Source: Botrytis cinerea B05.10
Lineage: Eukaryota > Ascomycota > Leotiomycetes > Helotiales > Sclerotiniaceae
DNA: 64,000 nt
Assembly: GCF_000143535.2 (NCBI RefSeq)
Contig: NC_037323.1
Coordinates: forward strand, 806,001-870,000
Reading direction: 5' to 3'
Below the pieces are notes generated by a model. That model did not search any database. It was given only the letters and a program-made list of their open reading frames with translations, and was not told where the DNA came from. Both the position numbers and the translations under genes were made by a program. Shown piece by piece: positions 1-11,953 of the stretch; the first letter of the stretch is position 1; each line of letters starts with the position of its first letter.

Positions 1-274
1 CGTTCAACGTAACTTTGAAAAGGAAGATGCTCAACAGGAATTGATTGATGATCCTGATAAGAGAATAATGGCTTTGAGGAAGGCAAGAGAAGCTGTGCTA
101 AAGCAACTTGGCAAAGAGTTCTGCAAGACTCAAGATAAGAAAGAACGGGTATTGACAGCCTGGCCTAAGCCTTTGCAACTAGGGGCCTCCTGTTCTTCAC
201 CAAAGAAGTCCAGAGGGTTTTTCGGTCATGAAAGTAGTACCGCATTGGTACCTTTGATGTTTAGTCGTTGTTAG
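1..274 (+). CDS. 3' end of an unidentified protein gene (left end cut by window)
   Basis: An open frame enters the window at base 2 and runs to a TAG at 272-274, giving about 90 residues of a C-terminus. It is charged at first, with a stretch like DDPDKRIMALRKAREAVLKQ that would form a helix, and then becomes Ser/Pro-rich and ends in FSRC. The first part has the amphipathic, Lys/Glu-rich look of real coding sequence. I do not recognise the family, and no start is visible because the gene begins outside the window. The neighbour on the right (398-1621) is on the opposite strand, so the two would be convergent. Confidence 0.45.
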   Translation, partial: VQRNFEKEDAQQELIDDPDKRIMALRKAREAVLKQLGKEFCKTQDKKERVLTAWPKPLQLGASCSSPKKSRGFFGHESSTALVPLMFSRC

Positions 275-397
275 CCAACAGAATGGGTTGGCATTTCATT
301 TTTACCTTGACGATTTCATGTATGGATAATGAATTATGATTATGACCCTCAAGACTCATTTTCTCAATGGTGATCGCTGCTATTGAAACTACCCTGA

Positions 398-1621
398 TTA
401 TGAACGACGGTAAAGATGTACCTGGTATCGCATGTTTTCCAAGGGAATTGGATATCGGAGAGTTTCAGGTAGTCTAAACCACTGAGAGTCCTCGGAATGG
501 ATTTTCACCCAGTCAGGAACACTCTCTTTCCCCCTTGTCTTATGTGTCTCAATCAAAAAATGGTCAAGTAAAAACTTCATCGGATATTTCTTCTCTTCTG
601 TTCCGACAGTGGTCTCTGAATATGACCCTGGGCTATCGACAACCAGAAGTAGAGACCCTTTTGGAAGAACCGATGTTATGTTGAGTAAGAACGCGGTCGT
701 TTTGCTAATTGATGCCGTGTATAATTCATTCAAGGTAAAGAATAATGTAACAAGAACTGGCTTTTTGCCAGACAGATTACCAAGCTCAGCTTGACTCATT
801 GCTAATACATCATGTTCCAGAAACTTTGTGGTGAAAGCTTCAGGTTTAACAAGAGCTGAGTTTGCTTCTTTAGCAGATGCGCTTGCATATTTGGATATTG
901 GCGGCGGAGTTGTGATACCGGTGTGGAGTTTTTTGACCACATTTGCCCATGATGCTGTATCGACAAGTAGTAATTCGATACTATCATTTGCATCGGATAA
1001 AGTAAGGGAAGCCATTGCATCATCAGCGGTTTGTGAAGTCGTTCCCGTGCCTGAAGTTTGAAATCCATGCTTCAAGAAGCCTCCGAATGCAACAACTTCG
1101 GCTGCACCCCCACCGATGGAGATCACTCGTGCTGTTGACGTAGGAGTTGTGGATGGAGCAACGTCGGTCGTGGCCTCAGAGTCGACTTTCTTTTGAGCGC
1201 TCTTGTCACGTGGCAGTATTTCTCCAAAATGTTCTTGAAGATCCAAGAGAATTGAAGCATAACATAATGACCTGCTAGGTGACCATCTTGCAGAATACAC
1301 ATCTAGATATTCCTCGTTTCCGAATGCACGACTGAAATCCCTGTCATACAAGGCTCCTTTGACGTCCTGCAGAAGTTGTTGAAAGCCGTCAGAATCGATA
1401 ATGCCTGAATATTCATCTCTGAAAATGTTCAACAAGAGCTGTTGCAACTTCACAGGAAGAAGAGATTCTTTAGGTAGATCTTTCTCCTCTTCTTGGGGTG
1501 CCTTTCTTGGTTTTTGTTCGGCTTTTTTTGTAAATCCTGGACCTTTCCATCCGGGTCGTCCAGGAAGGTCTTTACCAACCACTTTCCCATAGTCTTTGCC
1601 GAATTTTCCGTTTTTACCCAT
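398..1621 (-). CDS. BMT6: 25S rRNA (uridine-N3)-methyltransferase, Bmt6-like
   Basis: This single-exon gene of 407 residues looks like the fungal Bmt6 family, which methylates N3 of a uridine (U2843 in yeast) of 25S rRNA in the nucleolus using S-adenosylmethionine. The N-terminus (residues 1-50) is very rich in Lys and Gly (MGKNGKFGKDYGKVVGKDLP), as expected of a nucleolar RNA-binding tail. A helical region with SGIIDSDGFQQLLQDVKGAL follows, then a glycine-rich SAM-binding loop (RVISIGGGAAEVVAFGGFL) near residue 170, and later methyltransferase strands (ELLLVDTASW; KGSLLLVVDSPGSYSE). The only Met giving this N-terminus was taken as the start. The gene is divergent from the Sac phosphatase, with 689 bases between them. 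Assignment to Bmt6 rather than another SAM enzyme is from memory of the family. Confidence 0.8.
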   Translation of the reverse strand: MGKNGKFGKDYGKVVGKDLPGRPGWKGPGFTKKAEQKPRKAPQEEEKDLPKESLLPVKLQQLLLNIFRDEYSGIIDSDGFQQLLQDVKGALYDRDFSRAFGNEEYLDVYSARWSPSRSLCYASILLDLQEHFGEILPRDKSAQKKVDSEATTDVAPSTTPTSTARVISIGGGAAEVVAFGGFLKHGFQTSGTGTTSQTADDAMASLTLSDANDSIELLLVDTASWANVVKKLHTGITTPPPISKYASASAKEANSALVKPEAFTTKFLEHDVLAMSQAELGNLSGKKPVLVTLFFTLNELYTASISKTTAFLLNITSVLPKGSLLLVVDSPGSYSETTVGTEEKKYPMKFLLDHFLIETHKTRGKESVPDWVKIHSEDSQWFRLPETLRYPIPLENMRYQVHLYRRS

Positions 1622-2310
1622 AATGAGAGGTGATGTTCAGATTTATTTTTCTTTTGCGTAATACGAAGCGTTATATGGTATCGACCAGTTTGCGCAGTCG
1701 AGAAGAAATCTTCTGCGGTGCGAGATTCTTTTCGCTTGAGAAATTTCAGACTAGCGCCATATATGCATAGGTACCCCAGAATTTATTTGCGATTCAAAAT
1801 TGGCTGATTGTGTTCGAAAAGACATGCACTAGATAATGTGCCCATTCACATTGAGAAACAAACAGCCTTTGAGCTTGGCGGAGATCGAAGGAGGCAATCT
1901 TATGGCGTCCCAATTTTCCGTGTCGACTGACCTCTCGCCTTCGTCAGGAAATCATACCTAACGCTGTCTGTCCCCGGTGAGCCCTTCACTTTGCATGCAA
2001 CCCCAATAGCCATCTTCCAAAGTCCCGATTCAGGGTCGACCATCAAATAACCACCGAGAATATTTATTGGTAAGATTCTATTGTCATTCTATTAATACTT
2101 TAAAATACCTCAGCCTTGAAGTGATGAACGATTAACAAACAAGTACTTGCCATGGCAAATTGAGACATGTCCCTAGCCCGGTAGTGTTGATCCTGTGAGC
2201 TAAAGCTGCCAATTGATCCTTCACTCTCCAAACTTTAATTCCACTCTCTAAAGATCCACCCACATCCTTCCTCATATGACTTCGATGATAATTACATAGA
2301 CACTGCCAGT
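1622..2310. other. Divergent intergenic region, Bmt6-like / Sac phosphatase
   Basis: This 689-base stretch separates two divergent starts and must hold both promoters and 5' leaders. It has no credible reading frame. Pyrimidine-rich DNA precedes the Sac start (about 2215-2300), which is common upstream of ascomycete genes. I see no repeat or RNA gene. Confidence 0.5.
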
Positions 2311-5302
2311 ATGCCTGGCCTCGTTCGCAAACTCCTTATCTTTGCCGCCATCGATGGGTTGATTTTGCAACCAGCAGCGCCAAAAGGCCAACGCCCCGCC
2401 CCCGCAACGAAGATCGCATACAAAGATAAGCATATCGGGCCAGTATTGAGTGATTTGCAGGATCTGGAGGGGTCGTCTGCGAAAAGTTTCGAGGCATTTG
2501 GTATTGTCGGTATGTGTTTGCGAAATTGAGCGTGATATACATGTCTAATTGTCCTTAGGTCTCTTGACGGTTTCCAAAAGCTCCTTCCTGATATCGATTA
2601 CGAAAAGAGAGCAAGTCGCACAAATACAAGGGAAACCTATATATGTTATTACTGAAGTGGCTTTGACCCCATTAAGTTCCAAGAACGAAGCAGAGATCTC
2701 GATTGATAGTACGAAAGCGGGGTTATTGAAGAGTAATATCGAGGGGCAGCATGGCTTGGACGAGAGTGATAGCGAGGATGATGTCGTTAGCGATGAAGTG
2801 GAGGACGATACAGCAGTAGAAGCACACAAAAGAACGAGTAGCGTAGCTGAAGATGTGATCTCGAAGAAGGGGGGATATGGAAGATTTGCTCAAAAATGGT
2901 TCTCGAAGAAAGGATGGGCCGTGGACCAGAAGAAGAACCTGGGGATGAGCGCTGAGCCGTATTCCACAGTGGAGCAAGCTTCCAAGGCCACCGATGTACC
3001 AGCTACGATTTCAGGAGTCACTGAAGGAAAATCTGATATCTCAATTCCCGATAAGGGCAAGGAAATTGAGGACATTGAAACTCCTGAAAATATTAGCGAC
3101 ATTGCAGAGAGCATGCTGCCAAAATTACTACGAACATCGCAGATATTGTTTGGGGCCTCTCGGAGTTACTACTTTTCTTACGACCATGATATCACAAGAA
3201 GTTTGGCAAATAAGAGGAATACAAATTCTGAATTGCCATTGCACAAGGAAGTTGATCCACTCTTCTTCTGGAATCGGCATCTTACTTTACCATTTATTGA
3301 TGCTGGCCAGTCTTCTCTTGCCTTGCCTCTTATGCAGGGCTTTGTAGGACAGCGTGCATTTTCAATGGATAGTAATCCACCAAACCCTGCTATAGGTTCA
3401 GACACTGGAAAGACTTCCGTGCAGATGAAGGATATTACAACAAGTAGTTCGGATGAGCAAATTTACACAGCACGTGCTGGTACAGACAAGTCGTATCTAT
3501 TGACGTTAATATCTAGAAGGTCAGTCAAACGTGCCGGGCTTAGATATTTACGCCGGGGTGTGGATGAGGACGGCAATACAGCCAATGGCGTGGAAACAGA
3601 GCAAATCTTATCGGATTCTGCTTGGGGCCCTTCGAGTAAGACATATTCGTTCGTTCAGATACGTGGCAGCATTCCCATATTCTTCTCCCAGTCACCTTAC
3701 TCTTTTAAACCTGTACCTCAAGTTCACCACTCTACCGAAACAAATTATGAAGCTTTCAAGAAGCATTTTGATAATATAAGTGATCGCTACGGGGCCATTC
3801 AAGTGGCTTCCTTGGTGGAGAAGCATGGAAACGAGGCAATAGTCGGTGGAGAGTACGAGAAATTGATGACTCTCCTTAATGTCTCCCGAGCTAGCGAGCT
3901 TAGGAAATCCATTGGGTTTGAATGGTTTGATTTCCATGCTATTTGCAAAGGTATGAAATTTGAGAATGTCAGCCTGCTCATGGAAATACTGGACAAGAAG
4001 CTTGACTCGTTTTCGCACACTGTTGAAACCGATGGGAAACTTGTATCGAAACAGAATGGCGTTTTAAGGACTAACTGTATGGATTGTCTGGATCGAACAA
4101 ACGTTGTTCAAAGTGCAGTGGCAAAGCGAGCACTTGAAATGCAGTTAAAGAATGAGGGACTAGATGTCACTCTACAAATTGATCAAACTCAACAATGGTT
4201 CAATACTTTGTGGGCCGACAATGGTGACGCCATTTCTAAGCAATACGCTTCTACAGCAGCATTGAAGGGAGACTTTACTCGTACTAGGAAGCGGGATTAT
4301 AAGGGGGCCATCACAGATATGGGGCTTTCTATCTCCAGATTTTATAGCGGGTAAGTTCATCTTTCTGGATCAAAAAACACCACAGACTAATTGATCTTTA
4401 GCATTGTAAATGACTACTTCAGTCAAGCTGCCATTGATTTCCTGCTTGGAAATGTGAGCTATCTTGTTTTTGAAGACTTCGAGGCAAACATGATGAGCGG
4501 TGATCCTGGCGTTTCGATGCAAAAAATGAGGCAACAAGCCATTGATGTTTCTCAGAAACTCGTTGTTGCTGACGACCGTGAAGAATTTATTGGAGGATGG
4601 ACATTTCTCACTCCGCAGGTACCCAATACGATCAAATCTAGTCCTTTTGAGGAATCCGTCCTCCTATTGACAGATGCTGCATTGTATATGTGCAATTTTG
4701 ATTGGAATATCGAGAAAGTATCATCTTTCGTGAGAGTGGACTTGAACCAGGTGAACGGCATCAAGTTTGGAACATACATCACGAGTACTTTGTCACAAGC
4801 CCAGGCAGATGAGAAGAGGAATGTGGGCTTTGTAATAACTTATAAGGCTGGTTCAAACGACATTATTCGCGTGAACACGAGATCTATGGCTACGGAATTT
4901 CCTTCTTCGAAACTCTCTCTCGAAGACAAAACATCCACGCCCGCTTCTACATCTACCACCAACTCTGTCGTCGCCCCAATTGCCGCCGGGTTTGCAAACC
5001 TAATCTCAGGTTTACAAAATCAAAGTATAGCGGAACCTAAAGATCTCGTGAAGGTTCTCGCATTCAAGGCTCTACCCTCCAGATCTGCGGTATCAGATGA
5101 AGGAGTTAGTGAGGCCGAGCAAGTGAAGAGTGTCTGTGGAGAGATTAGAAGAATGGTTGAGATTGGAAGTATAAGAGAGGCTGGAGAGGAGAGAAAGGAT
5201 ATTGTAGAGGAGGGTACTATCATTAGTTTGGCCGAGGCCAAGAAAAGCACGGGACTATTCGATGTGCTGGGACATCAGGTGAAGAAACTGGTTTGGGCTT
5301 AA
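2311..5302 (+). CDS. Sac-domain phosphoinositide phosphatase with hSac2-type domain (Sac2/INPP5F-like)
   Basis: Three exons, 2311-2509, 2559-4350 and 4402-5302, give 963 residues; the introns are 49 and 51 bases with gtatgt/gtaagt donors. The protein removes phosphates from phosphoinositides on cytosolic faces of membranes. The Sac fold begins near residue 60 (FGIVGLLTVSKSSFLISITK, read across intron 1). It is interrupted by an acidic, Lys-rich insert at about 100-200, then resumes with FSYDHDITRSL and FFWNRHL. The catalytic CX5R motif is CMDCLDR, with Cys573 and Arg579. After intron 2 the frame continues as YSGIVNDYFSQ, and near 700-800 comes an hSac2-like block (EEFIGGWTFLTPQV; LYMCNFDWNIEKV). 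That block separates it from ER-resident Sac1, which ends in two membrane helices; none are seen here. The family is certain; the exact orthologue is less so. Confidence 0.88.
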
Positions 5303-5980
5303 TGAAAGTGTATCGATACTCGTGCTAGTAATGCTTAGAGCAAAAGAAGCACTTCTTGAAGGATTTACGAATGGAATTGTGGAAGTTGGCAGGGAGGTTA
5401 GCGATCGTCAAGAACGGGTATGTGGAATTCAATTCCATATTGAAGCTGCGAAACTCATTAACTTCAATAGAAGTGGATGTGTAGATAGACCCGAGTATAT
5501 GGTATTGGCCAGATAAGTAATTTTAATGGGGATTCTGTATGATGTAAACGAAAATACTAGATATTCATGAGTTGATACCTTTTCCTTTTCAGAAAACTCG
5601 CTCTCATACAAATTCCAAGAAGTTTCACGTCTCATCAACGAGTTCTTTACCCACGACATTGAGCTACCAAGACAGCTGTTCTATGGAAAATTGGGTCTAT
5701 AGCAATGATTTCTCAACGAGCTAATCGAAATTAGCATTAGTACCGGGCCCAGAGCCCCCGATGGGAAATGTTGAACCCCACTACGGGAGCTTCCATCACA
5801 CATCAAAAATCAGAATATTTCTTTCCATCCCTCCGGCCTTCCCTCGTCTCTCTCACTCTTCTCTCCATCCAAACTTCCAAATAAAGCAGCAATTGAGGAA
5901 CAGTTAGATCTCAGTTGCAGAAATATCTTTGAAAGACCATAATATCTGCTAGCACGCATTTCCATTGCTTCACAGAGATT
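5303..5980. other. Intergenic region between Sac phosphatase and MFS transporter
   Basis: This 678-base stretch holds the 3' end of the Sac gene and the promoter of the MFS gene. Short open frames (for example 5322-5516 +) show no family resemblance. No repeat or RNA gene was seen. Confidence 0.45.
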
Positions 5981-7850
5981 ATGGCACAAGCTGGGGATCG
6001 AAGTTTTGGTGATCACACCCCCACCATAGCTACACATGAGGGACAGCTTGATGGGAAAAGTCTGAATGCAAATGAAATTTATGCCGATGAATCTGGGAGA
6101 GCTTATGATGATGAGGAAGTTGATATCGAGAGAATTGAAAAGGTTTACAGGTAAGAACAAACTACAATTTCCAAAATATGGCCAGTTTAAAGATCATATA
6201 TACTGACATCATATTATAGGAAAATAGATCGCCGCATTATTCCAGGTGATTCATACCATAAACACCCTACTACCAAACAGCAATTAACACATATATAGCA
6301 TTCTGGGTTTTGTATTTCCTCTGTTCCGCTATCAGATCCAATGTTGGTCTTGCTCAAACTATGAATGCATCAGCTGGTCATGATCTTGCCCAAGTTTTGA
6401 ACTTGACAGCCAAGCAAACTTCCACAGCTTTAGCTTTATTCTATGTTGCCTATGTCGTCTTCGATTTACCTTCAAACTTGGTTATGACAAAGCTGAGCCC
6501 CAGAATTTGGATGAGTCGTATTGTTCTCGCGGTTGGTATTATTGGAGCTTGTTTTGCAGCTGTGAAGGCGGCTTGGAGTTTGATGTGAGTTGATTCCTTC
6601 TATTAAGTTTGATATCATTACTGATGTTATCTAGGCTCCTTCGTTTCCTTCTTGGTGTAGTTACTGCGGGAATGTGGCCGGGAATGGCTTATTATCTCAC
6701 ACTGTTCTATCCACCCTCAAGAACTGGCAAGCGTATTGGAATGTATTTCACTGCATCTCAACTTTCTGCTGCTGTTGTAGGTCTTGTTTCCGCTGGTTTC
6801 CAAAAAATGGATGGGACTAGCGGACTCGTTGGATTTCAATGGATGTTCTTGTTGTATGGACTTTGTGGTATTGTGCTTGGTATCTCACTTCTTTGGTGGT
6901 TGCCAGATCGTCCACTCCCCCCTGGAGAAGAGCGAGTCCCCACAGGTCTTGCAAAATGGCTTCCTTCTACTCCACCGGTATTGACGGGCGAAGATGCCGA
7001 TGTTCATTATCAGGACCTGAGAAGAGTTTATCATCCAAGGTCGTGGGGCTGGAAAGATCTTGCTTATGTCTTGATTGACTGGCGTCTTTGGCCTCTCACT
7101 CTGATGTACTTCGGAGTCGTTGGCGTGGGTATTGGAACACAACTTTACGCTACCGTCATCATACAAGGAATCGACTCCTCCTTCTCGGGTATAACTCTTA
7201 GCTTGCTCACCGCACCCATTTGGATCGTAAGTATCATGTTCTAAGTTTATGATATAAAATTAGATGCTGACAAATAATAGATGGATCTTATTGCAATTCT
7301 GATGGTAACTCCAATCTCCGATCGTTTCCATAAGTACCGAGCCTTCTTCTTCTCCGCCGCAGTACTTATTCAAATTGCTGGTCTCCTCACCACCACCTTT
7401 GCTCCTGTCTCTCACCCCTGGGCACGTTACGGTGGTCTCCTTATGGTCGGATATGGGCTTGGTCCCACAGTCCCCATCTGTATGACATGGACCAACGAGA
7501 TCTTTCAACATCGCCACGGAGAAGTGGGCGTTGCCGCTGCATCAGCTCTTGTCTCCGGTCTTGGCAATCTCGGAAGTATCACAACTACCTACGCACTCTA
7601 TACCGGATGGCCCGAAGATGCCAAAGCAGGACCTCATCGCTACCGCAAGAGTAACCTCGTTATGATTGGTATTCTCTGTTTGAGTATTCTGAGCAGTGTC
7701 ATTATGACCATTCTTCTCAAGATCTTCGGCAACCCACGCAGCACCAAGATTCAAAGTAGTGGAAGCTCAGCCAGCGACGAATTCCAAGATGGTGCTGCCA
7801 GGCGCGAGCAGCAACAACGTGGTTTCGCGAAGATGTGGGGGAGAAAATAG
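5981..7850 (+). CDS. MFS transporter, allantoate permease / anion:cation symporter type
   Basis: Five exons, 5981-6150, 6220-6245, 6299-6584, 6635-7226 and 7281-7850, give 547 residues. Exon 2 is only 26 bases and is supported because it joins VYR to KIDRRIIPAFWVLYFLC, the typical start of the Dal5/Tna1/Vht1-type anion:cation symporter family. The protein should lie in the plasma membrane with 12 helices and import an organic anion such as a vitamin, ureide or nicotinate; the substrate cannot be told from the sequence. Visible family marks are the polar N-terminal tail, the first helix after RKIDRRIIP, the loop FYPPSRTGKRIGMYFTASQL and a late SDRFHKYRAFFF loop between helices. The C-terminal tail is hydrophilic (about residues 510-547). 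It is convergent with the Maf1 gene. Confidence 0.88.
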
Positions 7851-9339
7851 TTTCGCCCGCTCTGTTTTACTAGCATCCAATATCTCTATTTTGGGATAGG
7901 GGGAAGAGATCTTCAACATTTCACGATATGCTAGACTATTTTTCCTCCGCATCGGTAGCTCAACCTTCCATCTCCACCACTCACACTTTGTCTCGATCAA
8001 CTCCGCCTCCACTTTTCACACTCTCTCACCACTCTTCCAACGCACCTCCCATCTTTCTCCTCCCTCCTCACAAGGAGCATCTACTCTACCTACATCACCG
8101 ATTTCCGATCCCATTTCCTAATCTTTTTTATCTTTAAATCATCTCATCACATTTTTTTTTTGTTTTCTTTTCTTTAGTCTTTTATCGTTTTGTTTCAGCG
8201 AATGATACCCCATTTCACAGCGTATGTTACGCTCATCATCTCGAATTTCGAACAATGGAAGTGCCGCTGCGCCACCATTGGGATAGGCGTATCGGGCTGG
8301 ATTTACAGATGTATATACCGCGACAATGTTTTGCGCTATCGTGTGTTGTCGTCTCGTGGGAATTCCTGTTTTTTTGCTTTTGCTTTTTGTCTTTTGGTGG
8401 TTGGTGGTTGGAAATTTTGACGATATTAGAGGGGATATGGTTGATTTATCTGTCTAAACTTATAAAGAGAGAGAAAAAGAAGAAGAAGCTTTATTAGAGA
8501 AGAAGTCTATATTTATATTCATCCAAGATGAGGATATGAGAGGATGCATATTACAATACTATTAGAATGTATGTTATTCTTGAATACTTTCTCAATTGAA
8601 TGCTTCTTTCAATTCATATCTGTAATAATCAGTTCGTGAATTATTTCTCTTCACTTGACCTTACCGCAGGGGACTGGACAGCATCATGACCAAGTCGTAC
8701 TCTCCAGACTTGAGTTACTGCTCCACTGTCCAACATTATCAGGTGTAGCGAGGAAGATGTTCAATATAAATATTGAGTACGCTCGTCTCTCACGATACAT
8801 GGACAGGCTTGACATTCGGGAGATATACAACCGAGACCACAGCATCCTGGGATGTCTACGAAGAATTGTTTTCATATTATTGGATTGTCACGGCATCATG
8901 CTGTTGAAAGTATTAACCGTACTATGCAAACGTATACGCTTACGCACGCATAATCACCCATCCAAGTATCATGCACCCGCCACCCCACCGATATCCTTCC
9001 CAAAAGCTACCTAGCAAGAGGGAGTTTTAAACTATAGGGACAACGCCAGCCAACCCAGTACGCTCTCACCGAACCGAACCGTAGCCGAACGCCATACCGA
9101 GTAGTTCATCACATCGTCCATCCCATGTTCCTACAGATAGCCGACCAAAAAACCCACAAGTACAGACAAGAAGCAGAAGAAAGCAAAACATACAGATGTG
9201 GTATTTTGTTCACAATAAAAAGGAGAAGGAATGAAAAGAAAAGAAAAGAAATTCAAAGCCGTTGCCATCGACTTGCCCAGTACGCCAACCAATCTGCTTG
9301 CTAACAAAAAATGCAAAGAGGTGTGAAAGGAAAAGTTGT
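7851..9339. other. Intergenic region between MFS transporter and Maf1 (convergent)
   Basis: These 1,489 bases lie between two convergent genes and should hold both 3' untranslated regions. The sequence is T-rich just after the transporter (8140-8190). Purine-rich runs at 8464-8500 and 9220-9250 look like UTR or spacer DNA. A frame at 8655-9014 (+) would encode 119 residues but lacks domain-like composition. Confidence 0.45.
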
Positions 9340-10335
9340 TTAACAATCAATGTCCATCGAAGCAGCCATATCTTCACTAACACCACGTATAGATGCTTTA
9401 TAATTCTGATCATCGAATTCATCATCGGCTTCATCATAACCATCGTAGTATTCCTCTTCAGGATCTACTTGGTCGTCCTCATCCCACATGTTGACATCGG
9501 TATCATCGTTACCATTTTGATCATCCATGAGATTATCGGCGCGATCACCTAGCCAATATCTAGCCCGTTTGTTTGCACCTTCGTCGTTGTAGTGGGCTTC
9601 TCGGTCTGTGATGCCCTGAGCTTGACTTGGACTATGGCTCATAACTGGAACAGCTCGAACGTAGAAGTAGGCGACTCTCTTCTTCTCTTTGTTGAAAAAG
9701 AAGTAGTTGAGACTCCAAATAGATCCTAATTCACCATCAAACGGTTCATCAGGAGGAGCCCAAGAATAGACTGTACAGTCCTTGAGAGTCATCTCCTTAT
9801 CAATCAAAGCCCACATCTGTGGACACCAAGCTTGACTTGTAGCCCCAGCAGATGAAGTTGTCTTGTAAGATGTCTGTGATGGAACATGAAGCGTCATTCC
9901 CGAACTTGGTCTAAGATTATAAAGTGTCGAATCGATGGTATTGATAACAGTCTTCAAACTTCGTTCTTTGTGGAAATCGGCGGGTCTGAGATTGTGCGAG
10001 AAGTCGTAGTCAGGATGGCTTGCATTAAGTGTTGCAATGAGATACGCGAAAGTTCGACGGCTCGATACCTGACTCAAGGGTCCAAAAGGACTAGAGCGTG
10101 AGAGGTTTACGCCTGCTTCGGTGGGATCAAGAGGAGGCGATACAGAAGCCGATAGTTTGAGTAGAGATTCATATTGAGATTCTAGTGAGTTCTCAATATT
10201 TTTGTAAAGTTTCTTGTCGGAGCCAGCAGCTTTGGTTGTATAGAGATCACAACCACCAATGACGTGGCAGTCGGGTGTGTTGAAATTCAACGCACTGGTG
10301 ATATTGTCGAAGTCGCGTAAAGGTAGGAACTTCAT
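9340..10335 (-). CDS. MAF1: Maf1, repressor of RNA polymerase III
   Basis: This intronless gene of 331 residues encodes Maf1, which binds RNA polymerase III and represses tRNA and 5S rRNA transcription under starvation or stress, downstream of TOR/PKA phosphorylation. The three conserved family blocks are present: an N-terminal box (MKFLPLRDFDNITSALNF), a central one with TFAYLIATLNASHPDYDFS, and a C-terminal box with CTVYSWAPPDEPFDGELGSI and LNYFFFNKEKKRVAYFYVR. A Ser/Pro-rich segment between the first two boxes (about 60-90) is where regulatory phosphorylation falls in relatives. The last 70 residues are very acidic, as in other fungal Maf1 proteins. The start agrees with the universally conserved MKFL beginning. 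Confidence 0.95.
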   Translation of the reverse strand: MKFLPLRDFDNITSALNFNTPDCHVIGGCDLYTTKAAGSDKKLYKNIENSLESQYESLLKLSASVSPPLDPTEAGVNLSRSSPFGPLSQVSSRRTFAYLIATLNASHPDYDFSHNLRPADFHKERSLKTVINTIDSTLYNLRPSSGMTLHVPSQTSYKTTSSAGATSQAWCPQMWALIDKEMTLKDCTVYSWAPPDEPFDGELGSIWSLNYFFFNKEKKRVAYFYVRAVPVMSHSPSQAQGITDREAHYNDEGANKRARYWLGDRADNLMDDQNGNDDTDVNMWDEDDQVDPEEEYYDGYDEADDEFDDQNYKASIRGVSEDMAASMDIDC

Positions 10336-11953
10336 CTTTGCTGAGATGAGAATTAAAATTGATTTGAATAAGTCCTTATCGTGGATGGTGTTGAGGGATA
10401 ATTGAAGAAAAGGCGGAACGACGACTCGCGCGATTTGGAGAAAGTGAGAAGTATGTGGCTACGGAGCCCGAGTATTCTGTGGAGATAAACAACCTTTCGG
10501 ATGATTCTTCAGACTCGTTGAACTGAAAACCAGGTACTTAAAACCTCATGTAACTATTTCTGGTGACGGTGTGTTGTGTAGTATGAATGTGTTGTTAATG
10601 GTGTTGTTTGGAGTAGCGTTTAGGGGTGAAGTATGGACCAAACGTGTCGCTCTTTGTTCCGTTATCGGTGTGTTTGTAGGACCTGCGTGGACTAAGAAAG
10701 CAAGATTGATACTTCCTGCGCTGGCTGCGGAGGTTATATCAAGATGTTCTTCAGCTAGACTTTATGTCTAGCAGGTAATGGGCATTTTAACTTTGACAGT
10801 GTCGGTATGGGTGAGATGCGTAGTAATGGGATGTTACGGTGTGAGGGTGTGTGGGTGTGTGGTTGTGTGGTTGTTGATACCGAAGAAGAGTCGGGGGGAT
10901 GGGGTGAGCCGGATGATGAATGTGGAGACAACGAGTTGATAACCTTGATTGTGACCGAAACGACTGATAAGCTAGTCTCGATGCGTATTAGTCTGATGGA
11001 TAAACGATGTCGCACAAAGTGGATCATGAAGTTTGATCTGGTCTGGGATTCTGGGGAGATCAATCTCTTACCTCTGTGCCTTTTATTACCTAACAACCAA
11101 TTGATGGCTCTCGTGCGTGAGGAATCGATCGATATCACTTCCGGAAGTTCGTTACAGATTCAAAGGTTTAAAAGTATCGTGAATCATGTTCGGGCGACTG
11201 TCGATTTGAGGGTCGTGTTCTCAAATCTGCATTGAAGACGCAAGCACGTTTGCAGCTCTCACTTCGTAAAGGGGTTTTACATGATGACATATAATATCAC
11301 GTAATCAGGAATTGCCTCTCAGACAACTCGGTCATACCTCGAGCAGTCTTTAGGAATCTCGGCTCTCTAGATGTTAGTAACAGCATGGCCAATCTGTGAG
11401 ACATGAATGGCTACATACTAGTATCATGGCGAGCATGGATGACGACCTGGCTTACAAGCCCAGTAGTAGTGCAGCTTGAGTGCAGTAGATAAGTTGAAGG
11501 GAGAAACGGAATAATGCCAAGCAAGAGTCGCTACAATATACATCCAGAGGGGTCAAAACTTAGAAATGATCCAATAACTCAGCGCATTCAATTCCACACT
11601 CAACTTATTTGAGTATACAAACGCCATTTTGCAATTCATACCTGACCCATGATTCCTCCTGGGTATCTTACCATCCGTTTAACACCCCAACAAGAACGCC
11701 AATACCATTCACATGGATTCCAAACTCCAGGTCGGCAGTTGTAAAAAGGGATTTTAAGCAAGACCGATCTCTCTAAGTCCGCTCATCACCTCTGCTTGGG
11801 CCTAGAGAAAGGAACCATCACCTAGTTAGCAAACAAACCCATCACAAGAAATCATGCACAACGCTTGAAATTGCTTGAAAGTTGTCTATGATATTTTCGC
11901 GCCAGACTCCATCCACCCATATATTTCTGTAATACATGTGTAAAAGCACCGAT
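10336..11953. other. Intergenic region upstream of Maf1
   Basis: These 1,618 bases hold the Maf1 promoter and the 3' flank of the AP-1 sigma gene. The only sizeable frame is 10807-11235 (+), listed separately as tentative. The start of that frame contains a GT-rich run (about 10840-10875, gtgtgtgggtgtgtggttgt). No other structure was seen. Confidence 0.4.
10807..11235 (+). CDS. Possible small protein, unrecognised (tentative)
   Basis: An ATG-started frame encodes 142 residues. Its second half has a plausible globular pattern (ELITLIVTETTDKLVSMRI; KWIMKFDLVW; NLLPLCLLLPNNQLMALV), whereas the first 40 residues come from a GT-rich, low-complexity stretch. An overlapping minus-strand frame (10755-11138) is Ser/Pro/His-rich and looks like a shadow. 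I recognise no family, and it lies inside the Maf1 upstream region, so it may be only chance or part of a noncoding transcript. It is given so that it can be checked. Confidence 0.15.
   Translation: MGEMRSNGMLRCEGVWVCGCVVVDTEEESGGWGEPDDECGDNELITLIVTETTDKLVSMRISLMDKRCRTKWIMKFDLVWDSGEINLLPLCLLLPNNQLMALVREESIDITSGSSLQIQRFKSIVNHVRATVDLRVVFSNLH

Noticed and set aside
8655..9014. 119-residue + frame between MFS and Maf1
   Set aside because: There is no domain pattern, it lies between convergent 3' ends, and its composition is ordinary.
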